From Ampelocalamus luodianensis (lineage: Eukaryota; Streptophyta; Magnoliopsida; Poales; Poaceae), in contig JAYEVH010000144.1 in the NCBI GenBank assembly GCA_036346255.1, positions 186,001 to 250,000 on the forward strand: DNA of 64,000 nt, written 5' to 3'. The position numbers were made by a program, and so were the translations under genes. Shown piece by piece: positions 21,905 to 34,799 of the stretch. Position 1 is the stretch's first letter. The number at the start of each line of letters is the position of its first letter. The notes under the pieces were generated by a model. It was not told the origin of the DNA. It ran no database searches and saw only the letters and a list, made by a program, of their open reading frames with translations.

Positions 21905-22827
21905 TCCTCCCCTCTTGAAGCGGAGTTGTCCTCAACTCGGCCTCATCTTCTTCTCCCAAGTATGGCTTCAAATCTGAAATGTTAAAGGTGGGACTAACCC
22001 CAAACTCTAAGGCAACTCAAGTTTATATGCATTATCATTTATCTTCTCAACTATCTTAAAAGGACCAGCACTCTAGGCATCAATTTTGACTTTCTTAACT
22101 CAGAAATCTATCCTTTCTCAAGTGCAACCAAACAAAATCACCGGTTCAAGTTTAACTTCCTTTCTACCTTTACTACCAAGTAATCCTATATTTTCATTCA
22201 TCTTTTCAATGTTTGCCTTAGCGTCTCATGCATTTTGACAATAAAATTAGCACGCTCCTTAGCATCATTATGAACTCTTTCACTAGTAGGCAAAGGTAAA
22301 ATATCAAGAGGGCACGGGATTGAATCCATATACTACCTGAAAAGGACTTACCTTGGTCGTGGAGTGTTCCGCTCGATTATATGCGAACTCAACATGCGGC
22401 AAACACTCTTCCCACAGCTTCAAATTATTCGTCAAAACAGCTCTCAGCATGGTAGACAATGTGCGGTTCACCACCTCGGTTTGGCCATCAGTTTGTGGGT
22501 GACATGTTGTAGAGAACAACAACTTTGTACCCAATTTGTTCCATAGAGTACGCCAAAAGTGACTCAAGAACTTGGCATCACGATCTGAAACAATAGTAGA
22601 AGGCATACCATGCAAACGAACTATCTCTTTGAAAAAGAGGTCAGCAATATGAATGGCATCATCGGTTTTATGACATGGTATAAAATGAGCCATCTTAGAA
22701 AAACGATCCACAACAACAAAATGCTATCGCTCCCCTCTTAGTCTGGGCAATCCTAAAACAAAGTCCATAGAAATATACGCCCACGGAATAGAAGGAACAG
22801 GAAGAGGCATATACAAACCATGTGGAT
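21905..22827 (-). pseudogene. Element E integrase core and C-terminal region
   Basis: A frame at 22,711-22,304 carries the integrase catalytic core: the first Asp in MDRFSKMAHF, the second in IVSDRDAKF, and the Glu after HPQTDGQTE. It ends at a stop just after VYGFNPVPS. Between 22,827 and 22,712 the upstream part of the core is readable only after a frame change, and an in-frame stop lies near 22,724. Downstream of 22,304 the DNA-binding and tail region is degraded by several stops down to the acidic GEDDED-like end at the polypurine tract. Confidence 0.85.
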
Positions 22828-24500
22828 TCAAGCGAGACTTAGCTTTTGACATGTAGTGCAATGAGCCACAAACCGCTCAACATCTCGCCTCATTTTTGGC
22901 CAAAAGAAGTGTGTGGTCAGAACGTCCTCCGTCTTCTTAGCACCAAAATGTCCCATCAAACCGTCTCCATGCGCCTCCTGCAACAACAAAAGACGAACGG
23001 ATCCAACTGGAATGCATAGGCGGTTAGCTCTAAACAAGAACCCATCATTGATCACGAATTTATTCCATGCTTGTCCCTCTTTACAATGCAACAACACATC
23101 CTTAAAATCAGCATCTAAAGCATATTGTCTTTTAATGGTTTGAAGACCAAAAATGTGACAATCAAGTTGAGACAACATGGTATAGCGTCGAGACAAAGCA
23201 TCAGCAATCACATTATCCTTCCCTTTCTTGTGTTTAATGACATAAGGAAAAGATTCAATAAATTCAACCCACTTAGCATGTCTACGATTCAAATTGGTTT
23301 GACTACGAATATGCTTAAGTGATTCATGATCAGAATGAATGACAAATTCTTTAGGCCATAAATAGTGTTGCCACGTCTCTAAAAAACGAACAAGAGCATA
23401 CAATTCTTTATCATACGTGGAATAATTAAGAGCAGGACCATTCAATTTTTCACTAAAGTAGGCAACAGGTTTGCCTTCTTGCATTAAAACACCACCAATA
23501 CTAATTCCGCTAGCATCACATTCCAACTTAAAAGTCTTACCAAAATCTGGAAGTTGGAGCAATGGTGAGTGTGTAAGCTTGTCCTTCAAAAGATTAAAGG
23601 ACTCCTCTTGTGATGGCCTCCAATGAAACACAACTCCCTTCTTTGTCAACTCAATCAACGGTGTCGCAATGGTGCTGAATTCCTTGACAAAACGGCGATA
23701 AAACCCTGCAATGCCAAGAAAACTCCGCACTTGGGAGACCGTCGTGGGCGTGGGCCAACTCCATATCGCCTCCACCTTGGCTCTATCAACCTCAATTCCC
23801 TGTGGAGTCACAACATAGCCAAGAAAAGAGACTCGATCCGTGCAAAAGGTGCACTTCTCAAGGTTACCAAACAAACGTACATCTCTCAAAGCATTAAAAA
23901 CAGCACGTAAGTGATTCAAATGTTCATCCATGGACTTGCTATAAATCAAGATATCATCAAAGTAAACGACCACAAATTTGCCAATGAAAGGACGTAAAAC
24001 CTCGTTCATTAATCTCATGAAAGTGCTAGGTGCATTAGTTAAACCAAAAGGCATGACTAACCACTCATACAAGCCGAACTTAGTTTTAAAGCAGTTTTCC
24101 ATTCATCACCAAGTTTCATTCTTATTTGGTGGTATCCACTACGCAAGTCAATCTTTGTGAAAATTATAGCACCACACAACTCATCAAGCATGTCGTCTAG
24201 CCTGGGAATAGGATGACGATACCTTATAGTAATGTTGTTAATGGCTCTACAATCTACACACATACGCCAAGAACCATCTTTTTTGGGTACCAAAAGAACA
24301 GGAACAACACAAGGACTAAGGCTCTCACGTACGTACCCACGGTCCAAAAGGTATTGGACTTATCGCTGAATCTCCTTAGTCTCGTCGGGATTGGTCCTGT
24401 ACGCCGCACGGTTTGGCAAACTCGCTCCAGGGATCAAGTCAATCTGGTGCTCAATCCCTCGAATGGGTGGAAGTCCTGGAGGTATCTCATCAGGGAAAAC
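22828..24500 (-). pseudogene. Element E reverse transcriptase - RNase H - integrase zinc domain
   Basis: The RT begins at the F insertion (24,500) with PDEIPPGLPPIRG, then DGSWRMCVDCRAIN and the first catalytic Asp in DLRSGYHQ. A one-base deletion near 24,094 shifts the frame. The next frame (24,102-22,828) holds WLVMPFGLTNAPSTF, the catalytic YFDD, RNase H with LECDASG and HSDHESLK, the DALSR boundary, and the integrase HHCC region (HGDGLMGHFG, CTTCQK). A stop (TAA near 24,361) precedes the YLLDRGYV segment, and another one-base deletion near 22,848 ends the long frame. Apart from these few lesions the protein is well preserved, so the element is fairly young or the lesions are sequencing indels. 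Confidence 0.9.
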
Positions 24501-25535
24501 TGTAACATCCCAAATTTTGGGCTTGTGTTTCAAATGTAAGAAAATGACTAGAAATTAAAACTTTTTCTTACATCATGTATTTCCTTTGTGTACTGGACAA
24601 GTATTGTACAAGACTTATGGAAATGCAAAGTCACAAGTCTTTTGATCCAAATCTTGTTCCTTCAAAAACAATCCTGTCAAACCTTTTTGATCATCCTCTG
24701 GAAATATTTCTCCTAAGTTCTTGGGATGATATGTGACCCCTCTGAAAAATTTCACAATTTTTAGAAATTGTTTGAATATTTTAAAGGGCAGTCAAACCTG
24801 TTTGACTCTCAGTCAAACCTAAAACCAGTACCTTGTAGAATTTTCGGAGAAAAATACAATGCATAAAAACCTCTGAAAATTTTACACAAGGTCAATGTCT
24901 CAGTCAGCAAGCTCCTGTAAAAATTCCAAAATTTTTGGAGTTATTTTGCTACCCCAAATAAATCCTCAAAAGTCCCAGCTTTAATTTAAAACCTAAAGCT
25001 GACTCACTATTCATTGGGTTCGAGTCGGGCTCGAGTCCGAGCCACTTGACTCGGTTGAACCACCTAGCTGCACCGAGCCGCGTTTTAAAACGCGCGTGCA
25101 ATCTCAGCCGTTGGATTCGAATCGCTCGACCCACGTTCATGTGAGCATTCGGACCCTCGGTTGCATTAACCAATTGGGACCGTTGGATCTCAATCCAACC
25201 GCCCGCACTTCGAGGGCAATCGGTTGTCGGCGAACTTCGTTTAATCGTGACCGTCCATTTTCAATCCAACGGTCTGTTCGCTCGCTCGTTCTTCTTCTTC
25301 CTCGGCTATCCGTGCGCGCGGCGACAATGGCGAGAAAAGAGAGAGCGCGAGCGGCTTTGATGTGTCACCTCAAGTTTGCTTTCGTCAACGTCTCTCTGGG
25401 GCATTTAATGCGCACTGGAGCTTTCTCCTCCATTGTCACCATTGCTCACTTGCTCCGTCGTTTCTTGGTCCATGACCGTAGCATGAACCGAGCCACCATG
25501 GACTCGGGTTCTTGCTCGAAACCCTAATCCTTTCC

Positions 25536-25543
25536 CTATATAT
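25536..25543 (+). promoter_or_regulatory. TATA box of LTR F
   Basis: CCCTATATATTGCCCC lies 1.04 kb into the LTR, with CT-rich sequence and CTTTTACACC about 30 bp downstream as a likely start region. Confidence 0.55.
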
Positions 25544-28500
25544 TGCCCCTCTAGGTCCTCCTAGTGTTCTTTTACACCACACCTTGCTCCTCTCTGTGTT
25601 TGAGCTCAAAACCATCTCAAACCTTCAATCCACCATTGTTGACCCGAGGGCTCCAATGGCGGCCTTGGTGTCCAGTGGTTCATCTTCAACACTTCTTGCA
25701 CCCTTTTGAACTCCTCGACCTCCTTTATATTTCCCCTAACTTGATTTTGGGTTGCATTCACAGGAATCACTCAATTTTAAGTTTGGAGATTTTCGGTTGG
25801 TTTCACCCCCTTTCTTCTCCAGCTCCGGTAAGTGGTTCTTTTTGCAATTATTTGCTTTTGGAGCCTCTTTGAGCTATAATGAAGCTGTGGTGATGATTTG
25901 GTTCCACTCATTTTGCTCAGAACCTCATCTTCCACTTCATCTTCTTCGGCTCCGGTGGACTTCATCGTGTTCAAGTCTTCCCCGACCATCTTTGGAGCTC
26001 CTCTCGGTTAAGGTAGCTTCTATATAGTCCCTAGAAGTCATGGCACTCGCTTCCTTGGACCGCAGCGGAGCATCTTGCTATTTTCATGTTTTGCCGTGTC
26101 GGCCTCCTTCTTTGTTTTCCGGCTCACGGCGTTCCAGACCTCCACCGCCGGCGAGGTCATCACTGTTGGGTCCGCAACACTATTGCGAACCCATTTTGAT
26201 AGTTTGTGGCGCCGCCCATGACGAGTCGCCGGCGACAAGCCGTGAAAGCCACTCGGGTTTTGTCAGTTGAGAAGCTCCCAGTTTTGTCAGATTTTTAGGG
26301 CACAGTAATTGCTAATCATTGGATGCCATTAATGTGTCTTAATCTGGCCTAATGCCTCACTGACATGTGGGTCCAGCCCCCTTAAGTCACCCGCTGGCGT
26401 TCATCTGTGCGTTTAGGCATCATTAATGTTAATCTTAGGTTAATTAAGTGTCGGCATTTATTAGCTGTCGGGGATACCCCCCTGTGCCACTGCCAGGTGG
26501 GCCCATTAGTGTGAGGACCCCGGTTTATTCGGCTTGTACTGTTTAACCATCCACTTGGTCCTAACAGTACAAATCAAATAAACCCAGCCTCGAGATATGT
26601 ATACTTCCAATGCAGTATACACACCCGTTTACAAAATCATGCATCAATTCCATTCATACACATAGAGCCAAGCAAAAGCAACAAGCGAAAGACATAGATA
26701 ATATAAGAGAGTTATTACAAAGAGAGGCCGACGGCCAAAATTCATAAAGATAAATAAATACACAATGAAGCAAAATGGCCATAAGATGGCGATAAACAAA
26801 AGCCAATCGGTGTGCCTTTACCCACAAGGCAACCAACCGGACCGCCAAGCTAATCGTCCCAAGCAGCGCCAAGAACACGACTCACAAAAGTGAGGCCCTT
26901 GGGGCTCACCTTCTTCCTCTGCAACAATTAATATTAAGCAAAGCGGATGAGTACAAAACTTGTTTTTGTACTCGCAAAATGACGTGTGAGATAACAGAAC
27001 TATAATTAACTACATGCAAGCTTTATTTAAGTGGATGAGGCTTTGGACTTATTTTCAGCATAAAGCAAGTTTTCATTTACAATAAGGTAATAGATTCAAA
27101 GCAAGTTTGCAATTAACTTTTATTGTTCAAATAAAAGAGAGACAATAATAACATAGATAGGAACAACACCAACCTAGAAGTGACTAACCCATAGTCACCA
27201 CAACAATAGCATGAAGTACCCTTCATACCACCCATGTCAAGTTTAAGTTTTTAAAAGGTTGTAGTCTAGTTCTTGTGGGAAATAACCAAGCGTGTCCATA
27301 ACCTAGGGCGAGGCTATTCGAATAGTTTTAACCTGCGAGGGTGTACCAATGTACCACACGATAGACCGCCTTTCCACCACCACGGTTAGCACACTTCCTT
27401 TGGTATGCGAGGCATGGCTAAGTCTAACAAGGCGCTTTCCAATGGGCGATGCTAATTAAGAGCCGCAACCCACGGAGAAAGACACATTAAATGACCTAAC
27501 CGGTGCGCTAATGCTCCTCCAACACCACAAACACACACACAGGAACACACCCACCGACCAGCTCATAATTAACACCTCCCAAAGTACTTAGTCAAGAGAG
27601 GTTCCATATCCCCTCGTGTGGTTGTACGCAATAATTGCTTGGATCAATGGCACAAGTAACTCGGTCCTTAGGGACTTAGGCACCATTCCAGTCACACCCA
27701 ACAGGTCACCCAACATACCATTGTGCCCAAGCCAAGATATAATTTTTGTTTTCGTTTTGATTTGCAAAATGGTAAAACACAAGGGTTGGACATAATGGAA
27801 TAATAATAGCATTTGTGTGATCAAGATCACCGACTAAGTCGATGATCGCCCAATACTACCGATACTAGGCATGGCTAAGCAATATTTATTCGAAATCTAC
27901 TAAGTGACAAGAGTTCATCCAACGAACTCTAATCACAGCAAATAACCTAGGCTCAGGTAGTAGAGGATAATTATTTACCTACAGATTATGCAACTAGAGG
28001 ATTAACTAATCAATTTAACAACAAAATAGCAATGCATACATAGAAGTTAAACAAAATATTAGACTTTAAAAGTAATGGGATTAATGGGAGATGATCAAAC
28101 TGCTTGCCTGCTTGCTGTTGCTCAATTTGTTGCGGAGGGTCGTTCTCGGGATTACCGCAAATATCGAATCCTAAGCGAAAGAGCGAAAACAACCAATAAG
28201 ACGAGCAACACTTAAACAAAAGAGCAAGCAAAAAATATCCAAATGTGACGAAATTTATACACAAGGTAAAATACGAACATACCTAGACATAAAAACTGGA
28301 AAAACTTAATTTGGATTTGTGGTGCAAAAGATATTCTCTAAAAACCTAATTTCGGCCATAATTAGCATTGTAGCAAAAATATTTTCTAGAAAGATTTTGA
28401 AGCTGAAATTTTTATGGTAGCTACCCACTGGTATAGTGGTAACCCATATAAAATTTCAGGTCATTTGGAGTTAAAATGATTTAGTTATGATTTTTCTAAG

Positions 28501-28704
28501 TTTTAAATCTAAGACATGATTAATTTAGTATTAAAGATTCTGCAAAACCTATACTAAGCTAAAGTACTTTAACAGATGCATTTATCGAACTTTAGTTTGT
28601 TAAATTTGGAGCTACAGAGAAAAAGTTACGCAATTTTGAAGTTTAAAACAATTAATATGTGCAAATAAAAGCTTTTGGACTAAATGGAAAACCCATAAAA
28701 GCGG

Positions 28705-29640
28705 GAGGTCGTGGGCGTTGATCAAAGATCGCACGGCTCACGATCTCGAATGCTAAAACCCTGACGAGCACTTGGGCGCAAAGACCTCATCGCGCCAAGG
28801 AGGTCTTGGCCAGTTAGATCTAGACTTGATGGTGCGAATCTAACGAGGAGGTCCTAGACGGCAAGATCTAGCGAGGAGGTCTAAGCCGTAGATCTTGAAT
28901 CCAATGGCTACGACCGGTGCACGCAACGCGCACGCAAAGGAGGTCCTCGCGCCTGCAGAGGTCGTGGCCGTCGAGATCAAGATCTGGCGGTCCCGAGCAC
29001 TAAGGGAGGTCTAAAGGTCAACGATTGATCGACGAGATCTTAACGGCTCGAGATCTCCCATAGGAGGTCTGGGCGGTTGAGATCTACCAGGAGGTCTAGC
29101 CCGTTAGATCTAAATCTAACGGTCCGTAGGCGAGGAGGTCCTAGACGGTCACGATCTCGGTGGGAGGTCCCGAGCGGCTAAGATGAAGCGAGGAGGTCGG
29201 GGCGGCTAGGATTTCACCGAGGAGGTCATGGATGGCCATGATCTTGGCGGGAGGTCCCTGCGACAGTGTTCAACAGAGAGAGGTGCGGGCGGTTCAGATC
29301 TCCGTGGGAGGTCATGAACGGTCCGGATCCGAGCGGAGGAGGTCCTACGACTTCTTCACAAAGGGCGAGGTGGTCTTTTGCAAAGAGGACCCTAAGCGTA
29401 GTTTGAAGGTTCTCTTTACAAATGACCGAGGTGGTCTTTTGCACAAGAGGACCTTGGTGGGGTGGCTCGGGGTGGTTTTTCAAAGCGACTAAGGAAGGAC
29501 TTTTGCAAAGAGGACCCCAAGGAGGTCCGAGAGGCGGTTTTGACAAAAGCGACCGGGGTGACCTTTTCGCATGAGAGGACCTCAAGGAGGTCTTTTGCAA
29601 GGACCCCAAGGAGGGCGTGATCCTAGCGGTGGGATTTAAC
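28705..29640. repeat. GGAGGTC/AGATCT and TTTGCAAA array in LTR G
   Basis: About 20 irregular copies of GGAGGTC followed by ACGG/GCGG and AGATCT, then several GTGGTCTTTTGCAAAGAGGAC copies between about 29,360 and 29,600. The array lies downstream of the LTR TATA box in the sense direction. Unit length varies from about 35 to 60 bp, so it is not a clean satellite. Confidence 0.75.
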
Positions 29641-30487
29641 CTACGGAGGTCTTTAACGGCCGGGATTTGGCGGGAGGTCCTGGAGTGGTTTTAATGGCGC
29701 AGACCTCGGACAACGACAAAGCGGCGGTTAAGACAAATTAAATGCTCGGATGATTGACAATAAATGAAACTAAAAGGGACACTTAATGATTTCCAAACTT
29801 TAATTCTAAACCCATGGCCCACACGTCGGTGACTCCACGGCACAAATTAGGACACAATTAATGCACCAATGATGAGCAATGATTTGAGCATTAAAGTGGT
29901 CCTAAGAATATGACAGCGGAGGTTTTGAACCGACAAAACCGAAAGGCGTGCCACGGCTTGCCGCCGCGATGTGGACCTCGTCGGCGAAACCAAAGGCACG
30001 AATGAGTTCCAAATAGGACGGAGGACCTAAGGGTGCCAAAACTACACCAACAGCACCACTGGCCGCGGCTAACCGAGATAACCGCCGGGGACCACTCGGC
30101 CAGGCTGAAACCGAAGAGGTCTAAAGAATAGGGATTTCCGATCTTGAAATCGACCGGGGAATGGAGGAGCTAGAGGTGGCGCAGAGCTCGGTGAAGGTGG
30201 AGGTCGCCGGAGGTGAAGAAGACGCGCTCCGCCACGAACCACACGCTCCTACTTTATCAACCTCTGTGAAGGTCAAACAAAGCAAGTCGAGAGGCTCGAG
30301 GTGACCAAGAGAACAAAGGATTAGCCAAAATTGCAATAATGAACCACTGGAGCTCAAGGGTCGCCGGAGAGCTCCAAGGTCGAGCAATGGTGACAGAGGC
30401 TTTCGGGTGACTTGAGCTCAAGAGCGAGAGGAAGAAACTAGGGGTGCAAGAATGGATCCAAAGAAACTTAAGGAGAAGCAGGGATCC

Positions 30488-30495
30488 ATATATAG
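30488..30495 (-). promoter_or_regulatory. TATA box of LTR G
   Basis: The minus strand reads GGCTATATATGG, about 1.1 kb from the LTR start at 31,594, matching the spacing in F. Confidence 0.55.
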
Positions 30496-30769
30496 CCGAG
30501 CGCCAAAAATGAAAACAAGGTCACACCCACTCAGATTGCTTGAGCTAGGGCATCAACGACATGATGGGAGCGGTGTCGGGGTGACTTTTGAGCAAAGGTG
30601 CTGCGGACATTTAATGTTGGCGGCACATAGCCGTTGTCGACCCTAGAGTTGACAAGGCACCGCTCTCTCTGCCATGCACAAAATTGATAACGCCTGTGCC
30701 CACCCGACACGAGAGGACTGGGAGGACCGGTCAAAGAGCTCAACGGCTAAAATCAGCCTGAGCTCCCAC

Positions 30770-31060
30770 TAGGGAGGTCGTGAGTGTTGGATTGAAATCA
30801 AGGGCTCGGATCTTGAGCCAAGTATTAGAGGTCCTAACACTTAGGGAGGTCTGAGCCGCGAGATCTCAAGAGAGATGGCCCACGATCACCCAGCGCTAGG
30901 GGTGGTCGTGGAGGGTGAGAGGTCGCCAGGTGGTCTTTGCAAAGGTGCAAAGGAGGTCTGGGGAGGCCCTCGAGGGTTGTCTTTGTAAAAGAACACGAGG
31001 AGGTCGTGCGGGTGGGAGGTCCTTTACAAAGACCCGAGGAGGTCTTTGGCGTCGGATTTA
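30770..31060. repeat. Second GGAGGTC/TTTGCAAA array of LTR G (U3 side)
   Basis: A shorter array of GGAGGTC and GGTGGTCTTTGCAAAGG words lies upstream of the TATA box in the sense direction, so it is in U3 where enhancers would be expected. Confidence 0.7.
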
Positions 31061-34000
31061 AAATCCAACGGCCCGGACCACTGTGTCCAAATGCCCGAGC
31101 CCGACACGGCTCAAGCGGCGGTGCGACCAAGACACTGGAGGTCGACTGGGTTTAGGGTTTAAATTGGAATGGGATCTTGAAGGGACTTTTAGAGCTAGCA
31201 AACTAGCTCCAAATTCTAGGAAATCTTGACAGAGCTTGCTAACCTCGAGTTGGACCTTGTATAAAATTTTTAGGAGGTTTTGTCTTGAGCATTTTCTCCG
31301 AAATTATACAATGCTTTGAGCTAGGTTTGACTACAAGTCAAGCAAGTTTGACTGACCAGAAAACTCTTCAAACAATTTCGAAAATTTGTGAAATTTTTGG
31401 AGGGTCACATATCAACCCAAGAACTTAGGAAAAATATTTCCCGGAGATGATCAACGGACTTGTGACTTTGTATCTCCATACTCTGGTGCAATAATTGTTT
31501 AGTACACACAGGAAATACATGATGCAAGGAAAAAGTTTTAATTTCTACTAATTTTCTTACATTTGAAACACAAGTTGAACATGGGGATATTACAATTAGC
31601 TTAGCGCCGAAAATCAGAAGTCATTAGGGCTAATTTTGGGTTATTTATTGCTAATCATTGTTAGCAATAAATGTGTCCGAAATTACCTTTTTGGGTCACT
31701 GACGTGTGGGCCCTCTGTCCCTAAACCACCTCTGTTCAAAATCTTTAGGACGCATTAATTGCTAATCATCACTAATCATTGGTCATTAGTAATTTATTAG
31801 CTGTCCTAAAAACCTCCTTTAAGTCACTGCCAGGTGGGTCCGCGTGCACTGTGCACATGTGTTAAATCTCGCATGTGTGACTCTCAGTCACTGACATGCG
31901 GCCCCACGTGTCAGCACTCCTAAATGCACTTCGATCTTGGACCACCGTCCATTTGGAGATCTGCGGCCTAGATTTTGTATGCGTTCGGACCCTCCGGTTC
32001 CCCTCATCATTCTCGGCCGTCCATTACTTGATCTGCGGCCCTGATCGCGCGTGCAATCGGACCATCCGACTGGAGGCGTGATCGGAGCCGTTCATCCTTA
32101 GATCTGCGGTCGTGGATCGTCGAGGCAACCGCACCGTCCGGTTGCATCCTTCCTCGTGAGCCGTTGGATCTTGATCCAACGGTGAGCTCCTGTTATGAAT
32201 CGCGCGCGTGCGCTGTTTTCCGTGCGTGTGGCTCGTTGGATTTTGCATCAACGGCCCACGAGCGTCCACGTCGTTTATCTCCGGTTGGGTTGGTTTTTAT
32301 TTCTGTAAGTATTTATTTATCAACTGAAAATTGTATCAAAACTTTAGAAATTCATAACTAATTCAAGATAAATCCTTTTTACATGAAACCAACTGTAATA
32401 AATTTGTAATTCACTAAAGTTTAATATAAAAATGCTTTTAGCTATGTACAGTAGTAGAAAATTCTGTAATCTTTTATAGCTTGTTTTACGCTATTTTTAT
32501 ATATTCAATTGTATTAAAACTTGGAAAATGCATATCTTTTTCTGTATATCTGATAATGGAATGATTTTAACTTTGATAAATTTGTTATTAACTAAACTTT
32601 AATCTAAAAATGGTGGTAGGCCTAAATCAGCACCAGAAAAATGTGTTAATAGATTTAACCTTATTAGTAGCAATTAAAAATTCATTTAATGATGAAATAG
32701 ACACCAATAATTCCCTGTGAATCCTAAAAATAGAAATTTGATGTTAGAAAATCCCTCTGTTATCATGCTATAATGTGAAATGGGTTTTGCACATGTTTTT
32801 ATTTCTGGAAGGTGCATTATGCTAGTTTTGCACATTAGAAAAATCATAACTAAATCATTTTAACTCCAATTAAGATGAAACCACTTGTATTAGCCTTAAA
32901 ATATCAGTAGCAACCTATCATAAAATTTTCAAGTCAGGACAACCTCTAGAAAATATTTTTGCTCTGATACCTAATTATGGTAGAAAGTGGGTTTTTAGGT
33001 AATATCTTTTGCTCCACAAATCCAAATTAGGTTTTTCCAGTTTCTATGTCTAGGTATATTCGTATTCTGCCTTATGTGTAAATTTTGTAGCATTTGGATA
33101 ATTTTTGCTTGCTCGTTTGTTTAAGTGTGGCTCGTCTTATTGGTTGTTCTTGGTTCTTTTTGTCTTTCGCTTAGGATTCGACATTTGCGGTAATCCCGAG
33201 AGCAACCCTCCACAACAGTTTGAGCAACAGCAAGAAGGCAAGCAGTTTGATCATGTTAATCCCAGTATTTTAAGTATTTAAGTTGATTACAAATTCTATG
33301 TATGCATTGCTATTTTGTGTTAATAGTTGGCCTAGTAGATGCATTTCCTTAGCAAATGATTATCCTCTACTACCATGAGCCTAGGTTACTTGCGTGATTT
33401 AGAGTTCATGGATGGGCTCTTGTCACTTAGTAGTTTACTGAATTAATTGCTTAGCCATGCTTAGTTTGGTAGAAATGGGCGATTATCGACTTGTCGATAA
33501 CCTTGATCACTTAAAACTTATTATGATTATGATTTCCACCTTGTGCCATGTCTACTTATGAAAACTAAAACTGAAAACAAAAAGATTTAGACTTGGGCAC
33601 AATGGTATGATGGTGTGATTTTTGGGTGTGGCGGAATGGTGCCCGAGTCAACAAGGACCGAACATCTTGTTACACTAAACCAAGCATTTTAGCGTCCTAA
33701 CCACATTAGAGGGTATGGGACCTCTCTTGACTTAGTACTTTGGCGTGTATTGGCTCCGAGTCGCAGGAGTCGCGGGAGGGATGGTGTTGGGAGCATTGTA
33801 GTGTCGAAAGACTTCACCGTGATGGGATTTGTTGTCTTTCGGCTTGCAATGTAAGCATATGGGTTTCTATCCATATGAGCGGCTCGTAGTTAATACACAA
33901 GATTGGAAATGTCTCGTAGGACTTAGCCGGGCCGGCATACCTTCGGTAGTGTGCTTGTGGCTTGAAGGCGGTTTGAAGTGTGGGTACATTGGTACACCCC

Positions 34001-34799
34001 TGCAGGGTTAAAACTATTCGAATAGCCTCGTCCTAGGTTATGGACACGCTTGGCAAGGTCTTTCAAGAGTTAGACTACAACCTTTTAAATTAAAACTTGA
34101 TGGGTGGTGCGAATCGGGATTCGTGCTATGTTGTGGTGGCTATTGGGATAGTCACTTCAGTGGTTACTTGTATGTATCTTTACTTCATTGTTACTTTGAT
34201 AACAAAACAGATTTGCAAACTTGCTTTTGAAATGTATTACATTATTGCAAATAAAGTTGGCTTCATGCAAAATGAGACATACAACCTCCACCTAAATAAG
34301 CTTGCATGTAGTTTATGAATAGGTGTCGCTATTCCACACGTCGATCTTGCGGGTACAAAGACAATCTTTGTACTCGGTTGCTACGCTTAATTGTTTTGTT
34401 GCAGAGGAAGAAGGTGAGCATGAGGGCCTCACTTTTGTGAGCTGTGTTGTGGTAGCTTGCGGGGCGACTAGCTTGGCGGCCCGGTCGGTTGCCTTGTGGG
34501 TGTATGGCTAACCGGTCGACTTTTGTTCTAGCCATCTTATGGCACCTTTGCTTCATTGTCACTCTTGTATATTGTTCTATTTGGCCGGTCGGCTCTCTTT
34601 TGTAATAACTTTACTTTATGTATGTCGTTGTTGAACTTAGTGATGTATGTGTATGGAATTGATGTGTAATTTTGTGATGATGTGCATATGCTGCAATCCT
34701 GGGAAGCATATGTCCATCGAGGCTTAGAATGTTTAATTAGTAATGCCAGAACCATTTGGAGGTTAAGTGTTACTAGTTAAATATTCCGGGGTCCTCACA

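Larger units (their letters stand above)
26510..31594 (-). mobile_element. Solo LTR 'G' (-), nested in F
   Basis: On + it begins TGTGAGGACCCC at 26,510 and ends GGGATATTACA at 31,594, so the sense strand is minus (TGTAATATCCC...GGGGTCCTCACA). The target duplication attag is exact (26505-26509 and 31595-31599). Length is 5,085 bp. It has no coding region, PBS or PPT. It is a close relative of D throughout, with many small indels. Palindrome CTATTCGAATAG is at 27314-27325, and the second palindrome is at 27829-27843. Confidence 0.9.
24501..34799 (+). mobile_element. Solo LTR 'F' (+), inserted in element E, split by G
   Basis: F starts TGTAACATCCC at 24,501 and ends GGGGTCCTCACA at 34,799. Removing G and one attag copy leaves about 5.2 kb. 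Flanks read aaaac (24496-24500) and aagtc (34800-34804), agreeing at three of five positions. No internal domain is present, so F is a solo LTR. It interrupts E between protease and reverse transcriptase. Features in the sense direction: TATA box at 25,536, GATCTGCGG/CCGTTGGATC-type repeats at 31,950-32,260, palindrome TATCGACTTGTCGATA at 33484-33499, and palindrome CTATTCGAATAG at 34014-34025. Confidence 0.8.

Noticed and set aside
25096..25527. 143-codon frame in LTR F
   Set aside because: It lies upstream of and across the LTR promoter region, lacks a domain, and its equivalent is not open in sister LTRs.
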